Below, one piece after another: positions 26,983 through 35,148 of a DNA stretch of 50,396 bases (position 1 is the stretch's first letter; each line of letters begins with the position of its first letter). Both the position numbers and the translations under genes were made by a program. Source of the stretch: Lapidilactobacillus gannanensis (GTDB taxonomy: Bacteria > Bacillota > Bacilli > Lactobacillales > Lactobacillaceae); the NCBI RefSeq assembly GCF_003946675.1, contig NZ_RHOT01000015.1, forward strand, positions 1 through 50,396, read 5' to 3'. The notes under the pieces are model-generated. The model was given only the letters and a program-made list of their open reading frames with translations, was not told the origin of the DNA and searched no databases.

Positions 26983-27023
26983 AAAAAAGAGTCGAAATCA
27001 GAAAATGATTTCGACTCTTTTTT
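26983..27023. terminator. Terminator after the decayed toxin-antitoxin pair
   Basis: AAAAAAGAGTCGAAATCA (26983-27000) pairs perfectly with 27006-27023, with A and T runs at the ends, so it can work from both sides. Confidence 0.85.
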
Positions 27024-27185
27024 ATTTATCTCGCTACTCGATTTTTTGACTAGATATTGCCTAATCTTAACTCTGTTTTACGCAACATCTTGGCAAAGTA
27101 CTTAATATAAAAACCATCTTGCCCGAAATAACTTTCCAGACAAGATGATTTACCACTAGATTCGTGTTGATATTTTACAGCAGAC

Positions 27186-27344
27186 TCAATAAATCAGATG
27201 TTTTTTAACGGCTCTTTTAAAATTAAGCCACGTGAAGCCGTCATATTTCAAATCAGAATAAACATTGCGCAGATTAAGCAGCGTTTCTGGTTGAATCAAA
27301 ACCATTAAACAAGTTGCGACAATCAACAGGCCAATTCCTAGCAT
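27186..27344 (-). CDS. Small membrane-like protein, 52 residues
   Basis: A short gene below the usual length cut-off: ATG at 27344, eight bases after GGAGG, stop at 27186. The first 18 residues (MLGIGLLIVATCLMVLIQ) form a single hydrophobic segment, followed by a polar, basic tail ending KHLIY. This is the pattern of a small membrane-anchored protein. I do not recognise a family. It is followed by no obvious terminator and lies upstream of nothing in its direction until the 27.0-kb terminator. Confidence 0.55.
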   Translation of the reverse strand: MLGIGLLIVATCLMVLIQPETLLNLRNVYSDLKYDGFTWLNFKRAVKKHLIY

Positions 27345-27396
27345 TAAATCAACCTCCTAATTCATTCATGATTATTTCCATTCAAAATAAAACACG

Positions 27397-28371
27397 CTAC
27401 TTTTCGTCAGGATAGACTAAACCCCATTCTTGGCGCATCGCTGTCATTAAAGCCATTGTATCAACTGTCCATGATGCCGTGGGATTAGTACCAGTTTCAA
27501 CAGCCGTTGCCATATCAAGCACTTCGTAACCCATAGCGCGTTTATTCTCACCAGCAGTAATCACCTGTTGCTGATCAGTCTCCCCATCAACGAAAATCGC
27601 CTGTTCAGGCCGCAGATAATGATTGACGATGAAATAACCACGCTCATAGACAGCATAGCCTACTTCAGGCCCACGGGCAGATAGACTAAATGAAAATGAG
27701 CCTAATTCCTGATTAGCATTAGAAATAATCGCTACACTACCATCATCAACGCCAGTTTCCGCTGGAATCATGACCGTTTTTTCAAGCTTAGGTGTGGCTG
27801 TCATGAACCGCCTAGCAAAACTTAAGGCATAAATCCCCAAGTCTAAAAGTGCCCCACCGGCTAAATCCAGATTCAATAAACGACCAGTTTTATCGGCCAG
27901 ATCAACATGCATCCCTAGTGAGGCCTGGACTGATTTTAAGTTGCCAAGCTTTTTCTCTTGGACGACTTCCAAAAGTCTTTGATAAAGTGGCATATGATAA
28001 ATTGTCTGTGCTTCCATTAGAATTAATTTTTTATCAGCAGCTAGTTGATTCAGTTCCGCTAACTGCGCGGAGTTTAGAGTAACTGGTTTTTCCGCCAATA
28101 CATGTTTGCCTGCCGCCAAAGCAGCTTTGATATTCTCATAGTGGGCATTATTAGTCGTCGCAATATAGACCACATCAATTTTAGGATCGGCCAGCAATGC
28201 CTCGTGACTTGGATAAACGTGCGGAATTTTGAATTCGGTAGCCAATGCCTGCGCCTTTGCTAGACTATGGGCACTGGCTACCCCATACAACGTTTGACCT
28301 TCAGGGAACTGCTCACAGAAATTCACAGCAATCCGTCCGGGTCCAATAATACCCCAGTTATAATTTGTCAT
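27397..28371 (-). CDS. Gfo/Idh/MocA-family oxidoreductase
   Basis: A 324-residue NAD(P)-dependent dehydrogenase. The N-terminus holds a Rossmann fold (NWGIIGPGRIA), then AEKPVTLN with the family Lys (AGKHVLAEKP motif). A C-terminal alpha/beta domain follows (residues 125-310). Members act on sugars, inositol or trans-dihydrodiols; the substrate is unknown. The ATG at 28371 has AGGAGG seven bases upstream; the longer frame to 28434 lacks support. It stands alone. Confidence 0.82.
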   Translation of the reverse strand: MTNYNWGIIGPGRIAVNFCEQFPEGQTLYGVASAHSLAKAQALATEFKIPHVYPSHEALLADPKIDVVYIATTNNAHYENIKAALAAGKHVLAEKPVTLNSAQLAELNQLAADKKLILMEAQTIYHMPLYQRLLEVVQEKKLGNLKSVQASLGMHVDLADKTGRLLNLDLAGGALLDLGIYALSFARRFMTATPKLEKTVMIPAETGVDDGSVAIISNANQELGSFSFSLSARGPEVGYAVYERGYFIVNHYLRPEQAIFVDGETDQQQVITAGENKRAMGYEVLDMATAVETGTNPTASWTVDTMALMTAMRQEWGLVYPDEK

Positions 28372-28584
28372 GATAAAACCTCCTAATAAAATAACGTGTG
28401 CAGAGTTGCAGGATGCAGCGTAGGATAACTTCAATTATTCGATGAGCGGTGCAATCGATTGCGCAAATAATTAAGTTAGCCATCACTGACTGCAACCTCG
28501 AACACATCTCCAAAAAGCAAAAGCAGAAATAGCTAGCTTAGTTTCAACTCGCAGCGCTTAATAAACCGCCTTCATTATAAACTA

Positions 28585-28626
28585 AAAACACCAGTAAGCC
28601 CAATTTAATGGCATTACTGGTGTTTT
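28585..28626. terminator. Terminator after the 174-residue hypothetical gene
   Basis: AAAACACCAGTAA (28585-28597) pairs with TTACTGGTGTTTT (28614-28626). It ends the leftward gene at 28667 and could also work rightward. The rest of 28372-28580 contains no gene I can support. Confidence 0.75.
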
Positions 28627-28666
28627 ATGATAGACGATAAATTTATTATGAAGATTCACAATAGCG

Positions 28667-29179
28667 CTAAAAATACTCCTTCAGCATTCCCATACCCAAG
28701 CCCATTGAATCAGCGCTAAGCTTGACTGTCTCCTTGGAATCCGCCAATTGTTCGACCGTGATTAAGTCATTTTGTTGTAAGAATACATAAAACTTCTGGA
28801 GACCACGAGCAGCCTGCTTAACCTCGTTCCTACTCACACCAGCCGAATACATCTCACCAACAAAGTTGCCATTATCTGACAACAAAGTGTCATCTTGAGT
28901 CGCCAAATATTCATTTAAGTAGAAAGTCAGGGTATTGCGGTACCTGGCAACAGTTCGCGCCGCATACTGCTTTTCCAGTTTCTGAATAAATGGTTTCAAT
29001 AAACTTAAATTGACCTTTTGTAAATTTTCAAAAGCCCGCTGATCCAGGGGTTCTTCGGTTTTTTTCAGTGTCGCGCTAATGGCCACTAATTGTTGCCAAT
29101 TTTCTTGCAGTTTTTTCTTGGCTGCAGTTCCTAATTCAAATGAATTTTGCGGTGTTACCTCTTTTTTTGCCATTGTCAT
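28667..29179 (-). CDS. Hypothetical protein with a core-binding-like helical region
   Basis: About 170 residues, helical and Lys/Glu-rich. The middle (residues 70-140: KQYAARTVARYRNTLTFYLNEYLAT ... AARGLQKFYVFLQQNDLI) resembles the SAM-like core-binding domain of tyrosine recombinases, but no catalytic domain (R-H-x-x-R, Tyr) is present. Small relatives of this kind occur in lactobacilli as stand-alone proteins of unknown role. GAGGG lies seven bases before the ATG at 29179; a second ATG at 29173 is possible. Function not assigned. Confidence 0.55.
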   Translation of the reverse strand: MTMAKKEVTPQNSFELGTAAKKKLQENWQQLVAISATLKKTEEPLDQRAFENLQKVNLSLLKPFIQKLEKQYAARTVARYRNTLTFYLNEYLATQDDTLLSDNGNFVGEMYSAGVSRNEVKQAARGLQKFYVFLQQNDLITVEQLADSKETVKLSADSMGLGMGMLKEYF

Positions 29180-29285
29180 CACAACCCTCAAAAATTTTTA
29201 TCGACTCGCAATATGATTTCACTAATAACCCAACGTTCGCTTTAATTGCAAGCTCTCAAAGTCACTTAATTTTACCATCTTAGCA

Positions 29286-29294
29286 TGATATAAT
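29286..29294 (+). promoter_or_regulatory. Extended -10 of the GNAT gene
   Basis: TGATATAAT gives a perfect TATAAT with the TG extension. It lies 30 bases before the GNAT start. The region 17 bases upstream has only a weak -35 (TTAATT). Confidence 0.5.
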
Positions 29295-29323
29295 CGCCTT
29301 ATTCTCTTGAAGGAGCCAAAATA

Positions 29324-29764
29324 ATGATGATTGAGATTCGCCTCGGCAATAACGAAGCCAATAAAAAAGCGATTATTAAGAACTTAATCGCCAATAATGC
29401 CCAGAAATCGCCTTGGCTAAAGCAACATGGTTCTAGCCTAACTGAGCATGATTTTTTTATTTTCGCTGATCAACAATTAATTAGCGGTGCTGTAGGTGTC
29501 AGCCAATATAATTGGTATTTCTTGGAACTACTACAAATTAATGAGGCTTATCAAAAACAGGGCCTTGGTCGCAAGCTCTTGTTAGCAATTGAAAATTTCG
29601 CTACCGCTCAAAATCTGACTGGTATTCGCATGGAAACTTGGAATTTCCAAGCCCGCGGTTTTTACGAAAAGCTAGGTTATCAAGTCTGTGGTGAAATCAA
29701 GGATTGCCCACCGGGGACAGTGACTTATACATTGCAGAAACGGCTTATTTCAATCGAAAATTAG
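29324..29764 (+). CDS. GNAT-family N-acetyltransferase
   Basis: A 146-residue GNAT protein. The acetyl-CoA loop appears as YQKQGLGRKLL (Q/R-x-x-G-x-G/A type) and the C-terminal NFQARGFYEKLGYQVCGE strand and helix are typical. The substrate is unknown. AAGGAG lies eight bases before the first of two ATGs. Its last 20 bases overlap the end of the convergent oxidoreductase pseudogene. Confidence 0.82.
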   Translation: MMIEIRLGNNEANKKAIIKNLIANNAQKSPWLKQHGSSLTEHDFFIFADQQLISGAVGVSQYNWYFLELLQINEAYQKQGLGRKLLLAIENFATAQNLTGIRMETWNFQARGFYEKLGYQVCGEIKDCPPGTVTYTLQKRLISIEN

Positions 29765-30338
29765 TTAATAACCGGCTTCTTTCGGCAGTTGTTTTCTTTT
29801 CGACCCTAGAGAAATTTTGCCATTTAACCCGCCACAATCTGGTCTTCATAAACGTCCCTCGCCGAAGTGCCTTTACAAGTGGCGCCCCAAAAATTAGTCG
29901 GTAAGCCCAATTAGGCGTACTCATAGTGGTGATGATGCGAATTTTAGGTTTGCGTGTCAAGGTGGTCGCCATGGTCTGCGCATCGTATAATTGCCCCTTG
30001 GCATACACCTTATCCAAGAATCCTTTAGTCATCGCTGGCATCACTTCCCACCAAACCGGAAACATAAAAATAATCTGATCGGCCGTTTTTAAACGCTGCT
30101 GGTAGTCAGCAACTTGCGGATTAACCGGCTTGCCTTGACGCTAATTTGCTAATTCAGTCGCCGACATGACTGGATCAAATTTATCAGCATGTAAATCAAT
30201 TAAATCAACCATCTGCTTTTGCGCGGTCAATTGATTAACGACTTGATGGGCCAGTGCTGCCAGAAAAGAACGTTGATGTGGCCGATTTTGGTAAGCGGCA
30301 GCTGTATAGGGATGGTCAAAAATAATCACGGTTTTCAT
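29745..30338 (-). pseudogene. NAD(P)H-quinone oxidoreductase/flavodoxin-like protein with an in-frame TAG
   Basis: Full frame 197 residues. The N-terminus (VIIFDHPYTAAAYQNRPHQRSFLAAL) matches the flavodoxin-like FMN-binding start of the NQO1/KefF/MdaB group. A TAG at 30141-30143 (codon 66) interrupts it, and the frame goes on with RQGKPVNPQVADYQQRL and the typical FMFPVWWEVMPAMTKGFLDKVY motif. The stop replaces one residue in an otherwise well-preserved sequence, so it is a recent nonsense change. The second half lacks its own ribosome site. A divergent Crp/Fnr-like regulator lies next door and may have controlled it. Confidence 0.8.
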
Positions 30339-30400
30339 TAGTAAGACCTGCTTTACTTAATTTATTAACCTTATTTTAAAACCAAGCTAAACTCGGCGCC

Positions 30401-30414
30401 TTAACAAATGTTAA
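30401..30414 (+). promoter_or_regulatory. Palindromic operator before the Crp/Fnr-like gene
   Basis: TTAACAAATGTTAA is a perfect 6-bp inverted repeat around two bases, placed 19 bases before the start of the regulator and just ahead of its AAAGGAG. It fits a binding site for a dimeric regulator, possibly the product of the gene itself, acting on the divergent promoters. Confidence 0.45.
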
Positions 30415-30433
30415 CTAAAGGAGATGTTGGTCG

Positions 30434-31021
30434 ATGAATTTTGAACTACCTGCGCCTATTCGGCAGGAATTTCCTGCTTTAGCCGCTCATTGGGCTCAAA
30501 TCAAACCAAAGTTTCAGAAACGTCAAGTACCTGCTCAGACCACTTTACTTAATGAGGGTGAGATTGCCACCCAACTATATTTGGTTATTCAGGGTAGTTT
30601 GCGGATGTGGCACAACACACCAGAACGCGAGGTAACTTTACAATTTTTCTTCGAAAATCAACCAGTAACCTCTTTTGAAAGCTTCTATCTCGATCAACCT
30701 AGTGATTCAACAATTGCGACTTTAGAGAATAGCACCCTATTAGTTTTGAGTAAAAAGGATTTTACCGCATTTTGCCAAGCTTACCCCGATGTCGAAGTAA
30801 ATTTAAATCAATGGTTATGTCAGCGGTTCATTACTTACCGTCGGCGTATTTACGCGCAACTACAAACTACCGCTACCGGCCGCTACCAAGCACTAATCGC
30901 TGATAATCCTGAAATACTAACACGAATTCCTCTCCATGAAATTGCCAGTTATTTGGGCATCACGCCCGTTTCATTAAGTCGGATTCGCGCCCAACTAGAT
31001 TCAGCCACAGCCAAGGGTTAG
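30434..31021 (+). CDS. Crp/Fnr-family transcriptional regulator
   Basis: A 195-residue regulator. The N-terminus has a cyclic-nucleotide-binding-like beta roll (residues 20-115, QTTLLNEGEIATQLYLVIQGSLRMW), and the C-terminus a winged helix with LHEIASYLGITPVSLSRIRAQL as recognition helix region. No Cys cluster for an iron-sulfur centre is visible, so it is not a classic Fnr. GGAGATG leads the ATG. It faces the quinone oxidoreductase pseudogene, a pair commonly seen in lactobacilli, where I infer redox or quinone-stress control. Confidence 0.8.
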   Translation: MNFELPAPIRQEFPALAAHWAQIKPKFQKRQVPAQTTLLNEGEIATQLYLVIQGSLRMWHNTPEREVTLQFFFENQPVTSFESFYLDQPSDSTIATLENSTLLVLSKKDFTAFCQAYPDVEVNLNQWLCQRFITYRRRIYAQLQTTATGRYQALIADNPEILTRIPLHEIASYLGITPVSLSRIRAQLDSATAKG

Positions 31022-31037
31022 TTATTTATCAATAATA

Positions 31038-31065
31038 AAAAAGCCAGCGTAATGACTGGCTTTTT
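31038..31065. terminator. Bidirectional terminator
   Basis: AAAAAGCCAG (31038-31047) pairs with CTGGCTTTTT (31056-31065), between the convergent regulator and kinase-like genes. Confidence 0.85.
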
Positions 31066-31067
31066 AC

Positions 31068-31586
31068 TTACAATTGAATTAGACGATTTTTAACTAATGA
31101 AACGCGGTCAGCAACAGGCGTCATGCCATCTAGGGCCAAATCAGCCGTTGCCATTACAAATTGCTCATTAACAATAAATAATGGCCGCGCTATTTCTAAA
31201 TAGGCAGCAATTAGACCTGCCCGTTCACCCTCTGAATCACGTAACAACTGCCGCGCTAACCGGACATCAAGTGACACCTGATTGTAAACTGTTAAATCAA
31301 TCAAAGGGGCTAAATCAGGATGACGATTACCAAACGGAAAGTCCAGCAAAATCGTCTCACAATGCCCATTGGCCTTTTGACAAGCCTTAATAACAGCTGA
31401 AATATCATATTGTGCCACATTAGTAGCTAGGGGTTCGGTAATTGGTGGGGCTGATGGCAAAGCATCAATATCGTAATCATCAAAAGAAATCACACAACTA
31501 TTTTTTAATTTCTGATGCAGTGCCTGCACTAAAGTAGTTTTACCGCCTGCAGTCAAACCGCTGACCACTACAACTTTGGACTTCAT
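31068..31586 (-). CDS. P-loop kinase of the uridine kinase type
   Basis: A 172-residue P-loop protein with Walker A GLTAGGKTT near the N-terminus and the SFDDYDID motif (Walker B-like, as in uridine kinase/phosphoribulokinase relatives). The lid region with RQLLRDSEGERAG follows. The substrate may be a nucleoside or a small phosphate acceptor. The start is uncertain: ATG at 31586 (MKSKVVVVSGL) is closest to the P-loop, with GGTG seven bases upstream; GTG/ATG codons up to 31607 are also open. A basic small ORF lies just upstream. Confidence 0.65.
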   Translation of the reverse strand: MKSKVVVVSGLTAGGKTTLVQALHQKLKNSCVISFDDYDIDALPSAPPITEPLATNVAQYDISAVIKACQKANGHCETILLDFPFGNRHPDLAPLIDLTVYNQVSLDVRLARQLLRDSEGERAGLIAAYLEIARPLFIVNEQFVMATADLALDGMTPVADRVSLVKNRLIQL

Positions 31587-31621
31587 AATAATCACCATTA
31601 CTTTCATCCGACCAAATGATT

Positions 31622-31726
31622 CTATTTATGTTTGTGTCGTTTTCTTAACCGACGTTTTCGCAGACGTTTCTTGGAAACATGCTTTTGAATCCATCTCCCC
31701 GCAGATTCACCCAAAAAGTCGAACAT
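31622..31726 (-). CDS. Candidate very basic small protein, 34 residues
   Basis: ATG at 31726 (MFDFLGESAGRWIQKHVSKK) followed by a tail with 13 Arg or Lys among the last 16 residues, then TAG at 31622. The frame is preceded by an in-frame TGA about 42 bases upstream. No strong ribosome binding site is visible. It ends 35 bases before the kinase-like gene and could be co-transcribed. The charge pattern looks like a nucleic-acid-binding or toxic peptide, or a chance ORF; I do not recognise it. Confidence 0.4.
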   Translation of the reverse strand: MFDFLGESAGRWIQKHVSKKRLRKRRLRKRHKHK

Positions 31727-31895
31727 TGGATGTAGTTTAATGTTCGGCCTTAATCTTCAAGCAACACCAGCTTGATGAATTTATTGGACCACTGATGCTT
31801 GCAGTGTGTCTAATTCTTTTGAAAGCGACGTTGATAAGTGGGACTTCTCAGTTAGATCTGGATCATAGATTTTAGCCACACAGCAAATGTTAAAC

Positions 31896-32198
31896 TCATT
31901 TTTCTTCACTTGATTCGCTGACTAATTGAATATTAGTAATTATTTGCTGGTCAACCTGAGGCTTTTGATCAGAAAATATAAATAAACTGTCGTGATAACC
32001 AGTCATCGCGCCTTCAAAAGGCTCAATAAACCGGTAGTGAGCAAGATTAATAACGCCGTCATAGGTCACGTCGGCAATCGTAACGGCTACCTTTGCAGGA
32101 TAACGCCTAATTTCCCGATGTAACGACAAACACCAAGAATCCAAGTCCAGTAGACACTCTTTTTGCTGAGCAATATAAAAGCTATTCATGATTCTCAT
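31896..32198 (-). CDS. Hypothetical 100-residue protein
   Basis: A well-formed small gene with GGAAGG seven bases before the ATG at 32198. The sequence is soluble with a beta-rich middle (KVAVTIADVTYDGVINLAHYRFIEPFEG) and no membrane segment or metal motif. It lies upstream of no partner in its direction and downstream of rlmH, with which it may be co-transcribed across a 77-base gap. No family recognised. Confidence 0.55.
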   Translation of the reverse strand: MRIMNSFYIAQQKECLLDLDSWCLSLHREIRRYPAKVAVTIADVTYDGVINLAHYRFIEPFEGAMTGYHDSLFIFSDQKPQVDQQIITNIQLVSESSEEK

Positions 32199-32275
32199 AA
32201 TTGCACCTTCCTCTGCGTGTCGTTGCTGCTGCTCAACTAATCAATCTGCACAAATGATTGCTACCTAAAACCGCA

Positions 32276-32755
32276 TCACTTATGATACGGACTACCCTCA
32301 TTAATCATAAACGCCCGATAGATCTGTTCGCTCAGCACCACGCGCATTAATTGGTGAGGCATGGTCAGTTGGCCGAAACTTAGCTGGTCATCAGCGCGTT
32401 CAATAACTTCGGGGCTCAATCCTAAAGACCCACCAATCACAAAAGTAATGTCGCTGTGCCCATAAGTACTGAGATCAGCTATTTCTTTGGCGAAAACCTC
32501 AGAAGGCCGTTCCTTACCCTTAATCGCCAAAGCAATCACGTATTCTTTTGGCTTGATTTTAGCTAAAATTCGTTCGCCCTCAGTGGCCATCACTTGGTCC
32601 ATTTGGGCTTGCGATAATTTCTCTGGCGCTTTTTCGTCGGGAACTTCGACAATCTCGAATTTAGCAAACCGACTCAATCGTTTAGCATATTCCGCGATCG
32701 CCGCGCGGAAATATTTTTCTTTTAATTTACCGACACCGATAATTTTAATGTTCAT
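32276..32755 (-). CDS. rlmH: 23S rRNA pseudouridine-1915 N3-methyltransferase RlmH
   Basis: A 159-residue SPOUT methyltransferase. It begins [16 protein letters not shown] and ends [18 protein letters not shown], both RlmH signatures; [13 protein letters not shown] forms the SAM-binding knot. It methylates pseudouridine 1915 in helix 69 of 23S rRNA. In many firmicutes rlmH lies beside htrA; here proBA, queT and the DnaA-box region lie between them. Confidence 0.95.
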   Translation of the reverse strand: MNIKIIGVGKLKEKYFRAAIAEYAKRLSRFAKFEIVEVPDEKAPEKLSQAQMDQVMATEGERILAKIKPKEYVIALAIKGKERPSEVFAKEIADLSTYGHSDITFVIGGSLGLSPEVIERADDQLSFGQLTMPHQLMRVVLSEQIYRAFMINEGSPYHK

Positions 32756-32792
32756 TCATAAAATCCTCTCGCTTTAAAACAATCAACGCCAT

Positions 32793-34040
32793 TTACTGGC
32801 GAATTTGGCCATTACCATAAACATGATATTGATTAGAAGTCAACGCTGTCAGTCCCATTGGCCCGCGGGCATGCAATTTCTGTGTTGAAATACCAATCTC
32901 GGCACCAAAACCAAACTCGAAGCCATCAGTGAAGCGCGTTGAAGCGTTGGTATAAACCACCGCCGCATTGATTCGCCGCTGAAATTCTTGGGACGCCGCA
33001 TAATCTTTGGTAATAATAGCTTCGGAGTGGTGGGTGTTATAGCGATTAATATGGGTAATTGCCGCATTCAGATCAGGCACAACCTTAATGGCCATAATAT
33101 AGTCATCATATTCTGTGCCCCAGTCTTCGGCAGTTGCGGGCACAATCTCTGGTAAAATCGCACAAGCCGCCGCATCGCCACGCAGTTCGACATGATATGG
33201 CGCTAAGGCTGTGGCAATCATTGGCAAGAATTCCGCAGCCACTTTTTCATGAACGACTAGCTTTTCCATAGCGTTACAAACTGAAGGCCGCTGTGTCTTC
33301 GCATTGATAATTATTTCCCGGGCCATACTTAAATCAGCATTTTGGTCAACGTAAATATGGCAATTACCAGCGCCAGTTTCAATTACTGGCACCGTAGCGT
33401 TATGCACGACAAAATTAATAAACTTGCTACTGCCACGAGGAATCAGCACATCCACATAATCCGTTAATTGCATCAATTGTTGCGCCGTTTCATGGCTAGT
33501 ATCGGCAATCAATTGCACGGCATTAGCAGTCAAGCCTGCTTTTCTCAAACCAGTTTGCAAAGCGCCAGCTAATGCCAAATTCGTTTTAATCGCTTCTTTA
33601 CCACCGCGCAAAATTACCGCATTACCGGATTTCAGAGTCAAACCAGCAGCATCAACCGTCACATTGGGCCGGGCTTCATAAATCATTCCAATCACACCTA
33701 GCGGCACCCGCACGTTCTCAATTTGCAAACCATTCTCCGTTTGCCAGCCCGAAATTGCCTGGCCAATTGGATCAGGTAACTGCATGACTTGCTGTAACCC
33801 ATTCGCCATCCCCACTAACCGTTCATGATCTAGCTTCAAACGATCCAACATTGCTGGCCGCACGCCGTTAGTTTCCGCGACGGTTAAATCAAGCTCATTA
33901 GCAGCTAAGATTGCGGCTTCTTCAGCAATTAATTCCGTCGCCATTGTTTGTAACGCCGCATTTTTGTCAGTTGTTTTTAGAAGGGCCAATTCAGTGGCGG
34001 CAGCTTGTGCCTGTTGCCCAATTTCTACTAAAGTTGTCAT
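32793..34040 (-). CDS. proA: Gamma-glutamyl phosphate reductase
   Basis: A 415-residue NADPH-dependent reductase that turns gamma-glutamyl phosphate into glutamate semialdehyde, the second step of proline synthesis. The active-site Cys lies in KTQRPSVCNAMEKL; the N-terminal cofactor region has IYEARPNVTVDAAGL, and the RGSSKFI and GFGAEIGISTQKLHARGPMGL motifs are also typical. Full length. It follows proB by 24 bases, so the two are one operon. Confidence 0.95.
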   Translation of the reverse strand: MTTLVEIGQQAQAAATELALLKTTDKNAALQTMATELIAEEAAILAANELDLTVAETNGVRPAMLDRLKLDHERLVGMANGLQQVMQLPDPIGQAISGWQTENGLQIENVRVPLGVIGMIYEARPNVTVDAAGLTLKSGNAVILRGGKEAIKTNLALAGALQTGLRKAGLTANAVQLIADTSHETAQQLMQLTDYVDVLIPRGSSKFINFVVHNATVPVIETGAGNCHIYVDQNADLSMAREIIINAKTQRPSVCNAMEKLVVHEKVAAEFLPMIATALAPYHVELRGDAAACAILPEIVPATAEDWGTEYDDYIMAIKVVPDLNAAITHINRYNTHHSEAIITKDYAASQEFQRRINAAVVYTNASTRFTDGFEFGFGAEIGISTQKLHARGPMGLTALTSNQYHVYGNGQIRQ

Positions 34041-34064
34041 ATTCTCACCTATCTATTTTATTAG

Positions 34065-34877
34065 CTACTGCTTTTTGCTAACTACTGAGTTGCTAAATAA
34101 AGTACCAATCTCTTGACCATCTAGAATGTCATAAATAATCTCTGGGTTAGCGCCATTGGCCAACACCATTTGCTGATGATTCTTTAGAATTCGTTGGGCG
34201 GCGTTAATTTTAGTGGTCATGCCGCCGGTACCGAAACTACTATCACGGCCGCTAGCATAACTGAGAATTTGGTCATCAATAACTGGGACTTGACTAATCA
34301 ATTGTGCCTCAGGATGTTTGTGGGGATTAGCCGTAAACAAGCCGTCAATATCTGACAACATAATCAGCAAATCAGCCTGGGTAATTTCCGCCACAATGGC
34401 CGAGAGCTCGTCGTTATCACTAAAACTAGTTTTATGATCCAACTCGTCAATCGATACCGTATCGTTCTCATTAATAATCGGAATGATATTTTTCGCCAGC
34501 ATCGCGTTCAAGGTGTTGACCACGTTACAGTGACTTTCGGGAAAAATAATCACATCGCGCGTCAGCAGAACTTGGGCGACAATTTGTTGATACTCTGCAA
34601 ACTCGCGCGTATAAATCCCAATCAAGCGACTTTGACCAATCGCCGCCAACGCCTGCTGTTCTGGAATTTCCGTAGGTCGTTCCTTAATATGTAACATATC
34701 GCGGCCCGCACCCATGGCGCCACTAGAAACCAAAATAACTTGATAATCATGATTACATAAATCAGTTAACACATAAGCCAAGCGACCAATCGCCCGTAAA
34801 TTCAACTTTCCATTTGCTAATACTAATGAACTGGTGCCAACTTTAACGACAATTCGTTTTGGCTGTAAGTCCCGCAC
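34065..34877 (-). CDS. proB: Glutamate 5-kinase, short form
   Basis: A 270-residue amino-acid kinase that phosphorylates glutamate in the first step of proline synthesis. KRIVVKVGTSSLV, LVSSGAMGAG, the NENDTVS region and GTGGMTTKINAA are visible. The C-terminal PUA domain present in Escherichia coli ProB is absent, as usual in lactobacilli. The GTG at 34877 (MRDLQPKRIVVKV) is preferred to the TTG at 34886 on homology and a GGAG site upstream. I saw no T-box leader before it. Confidence 0.93.
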   Translation of the reverse strand: MRDLQPKRIVVKVGTSSLVLANGKLNLRAIGRLAYVLTDLCNHDYQVILVSSGAMGAGRDMLHIKERPTEIPEQQALAAIGQSRLIGIYTREFAEYQQIVAQVLLTRDVIIFPESHCNVVNTLNAMLAKNIIPIINENDTVSIDELDHKTSFSDNDELSAIVAEITQADLLIMLSDIDGLFTANPHKHPEAQLISQVPVIDDQILSYASGRDSSFGTGGMTTKINAAQRILKNHQQMVLANGANPEIIYDILDGQEIGTLFSNSVVSKKQ

Positions 34878-35012
34878 TATCCTCAACTCCGCTACTTTTT
34901 CTTCTTTAATCTTAGCACAGGCCGGCTGCAGATTGGCCCCTTTTCCTCAATCTCTTGCTAGTAATACCAACGACTTTATTTCGAAACTCGCGCAATTCAC
35001 CGCTTTTAACTA

Positions 35013-35041
35013 TTGTAAAGCCATGCCATCTCCGTTATCAT
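35013..35041 (+). promoter_or_regulatory. Promoter of queT
   Basis: -35 TTGTAA (35013-35018), 17-base spacer, -10 TATCAT (35036-35041). It leaves a leader of about 100 bases before queT. Confidence 0.55.
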
Positions 35042-35047
35042 GGTAGT

Positions 35048-35148
35048 CGGACATTTTTTGTACCACTGTGGCACTTCTAATCCCAATCTGGGTATTTCCT
35101 TTGGTCACAGTTATTAATAACCGTCATGGGTTATAAAGGAGGATTTAC
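35048..35148 (+). promoter_or_regulatory. Structured leader of queT (possible queuosine-precursor sensor)
   Basis: The leader contains CTGTG/CACAG pairing around an inner CCCA/TGGG pair. A further hairpin ATAACC/GGTTAT ends three bases before AAGGAGG, well placed to control ribosome access. QueT genes often carry preQ1 riboswitches, but I could not match this leader to the class I or II consensus that I remember, so it is only a candidate. Confidence 0.35.

Noticed and set aside
28667..29179. Phage integrase
   Set aside because: Only a core-binding-like helical region is visible; the catalytic Arg-His-Tyr domain is absent.
34878..35012. T-box leader controlling proBA
   Set aside because: No TGGNACCGCG-like antiterminator segment was seen on the minus strand.
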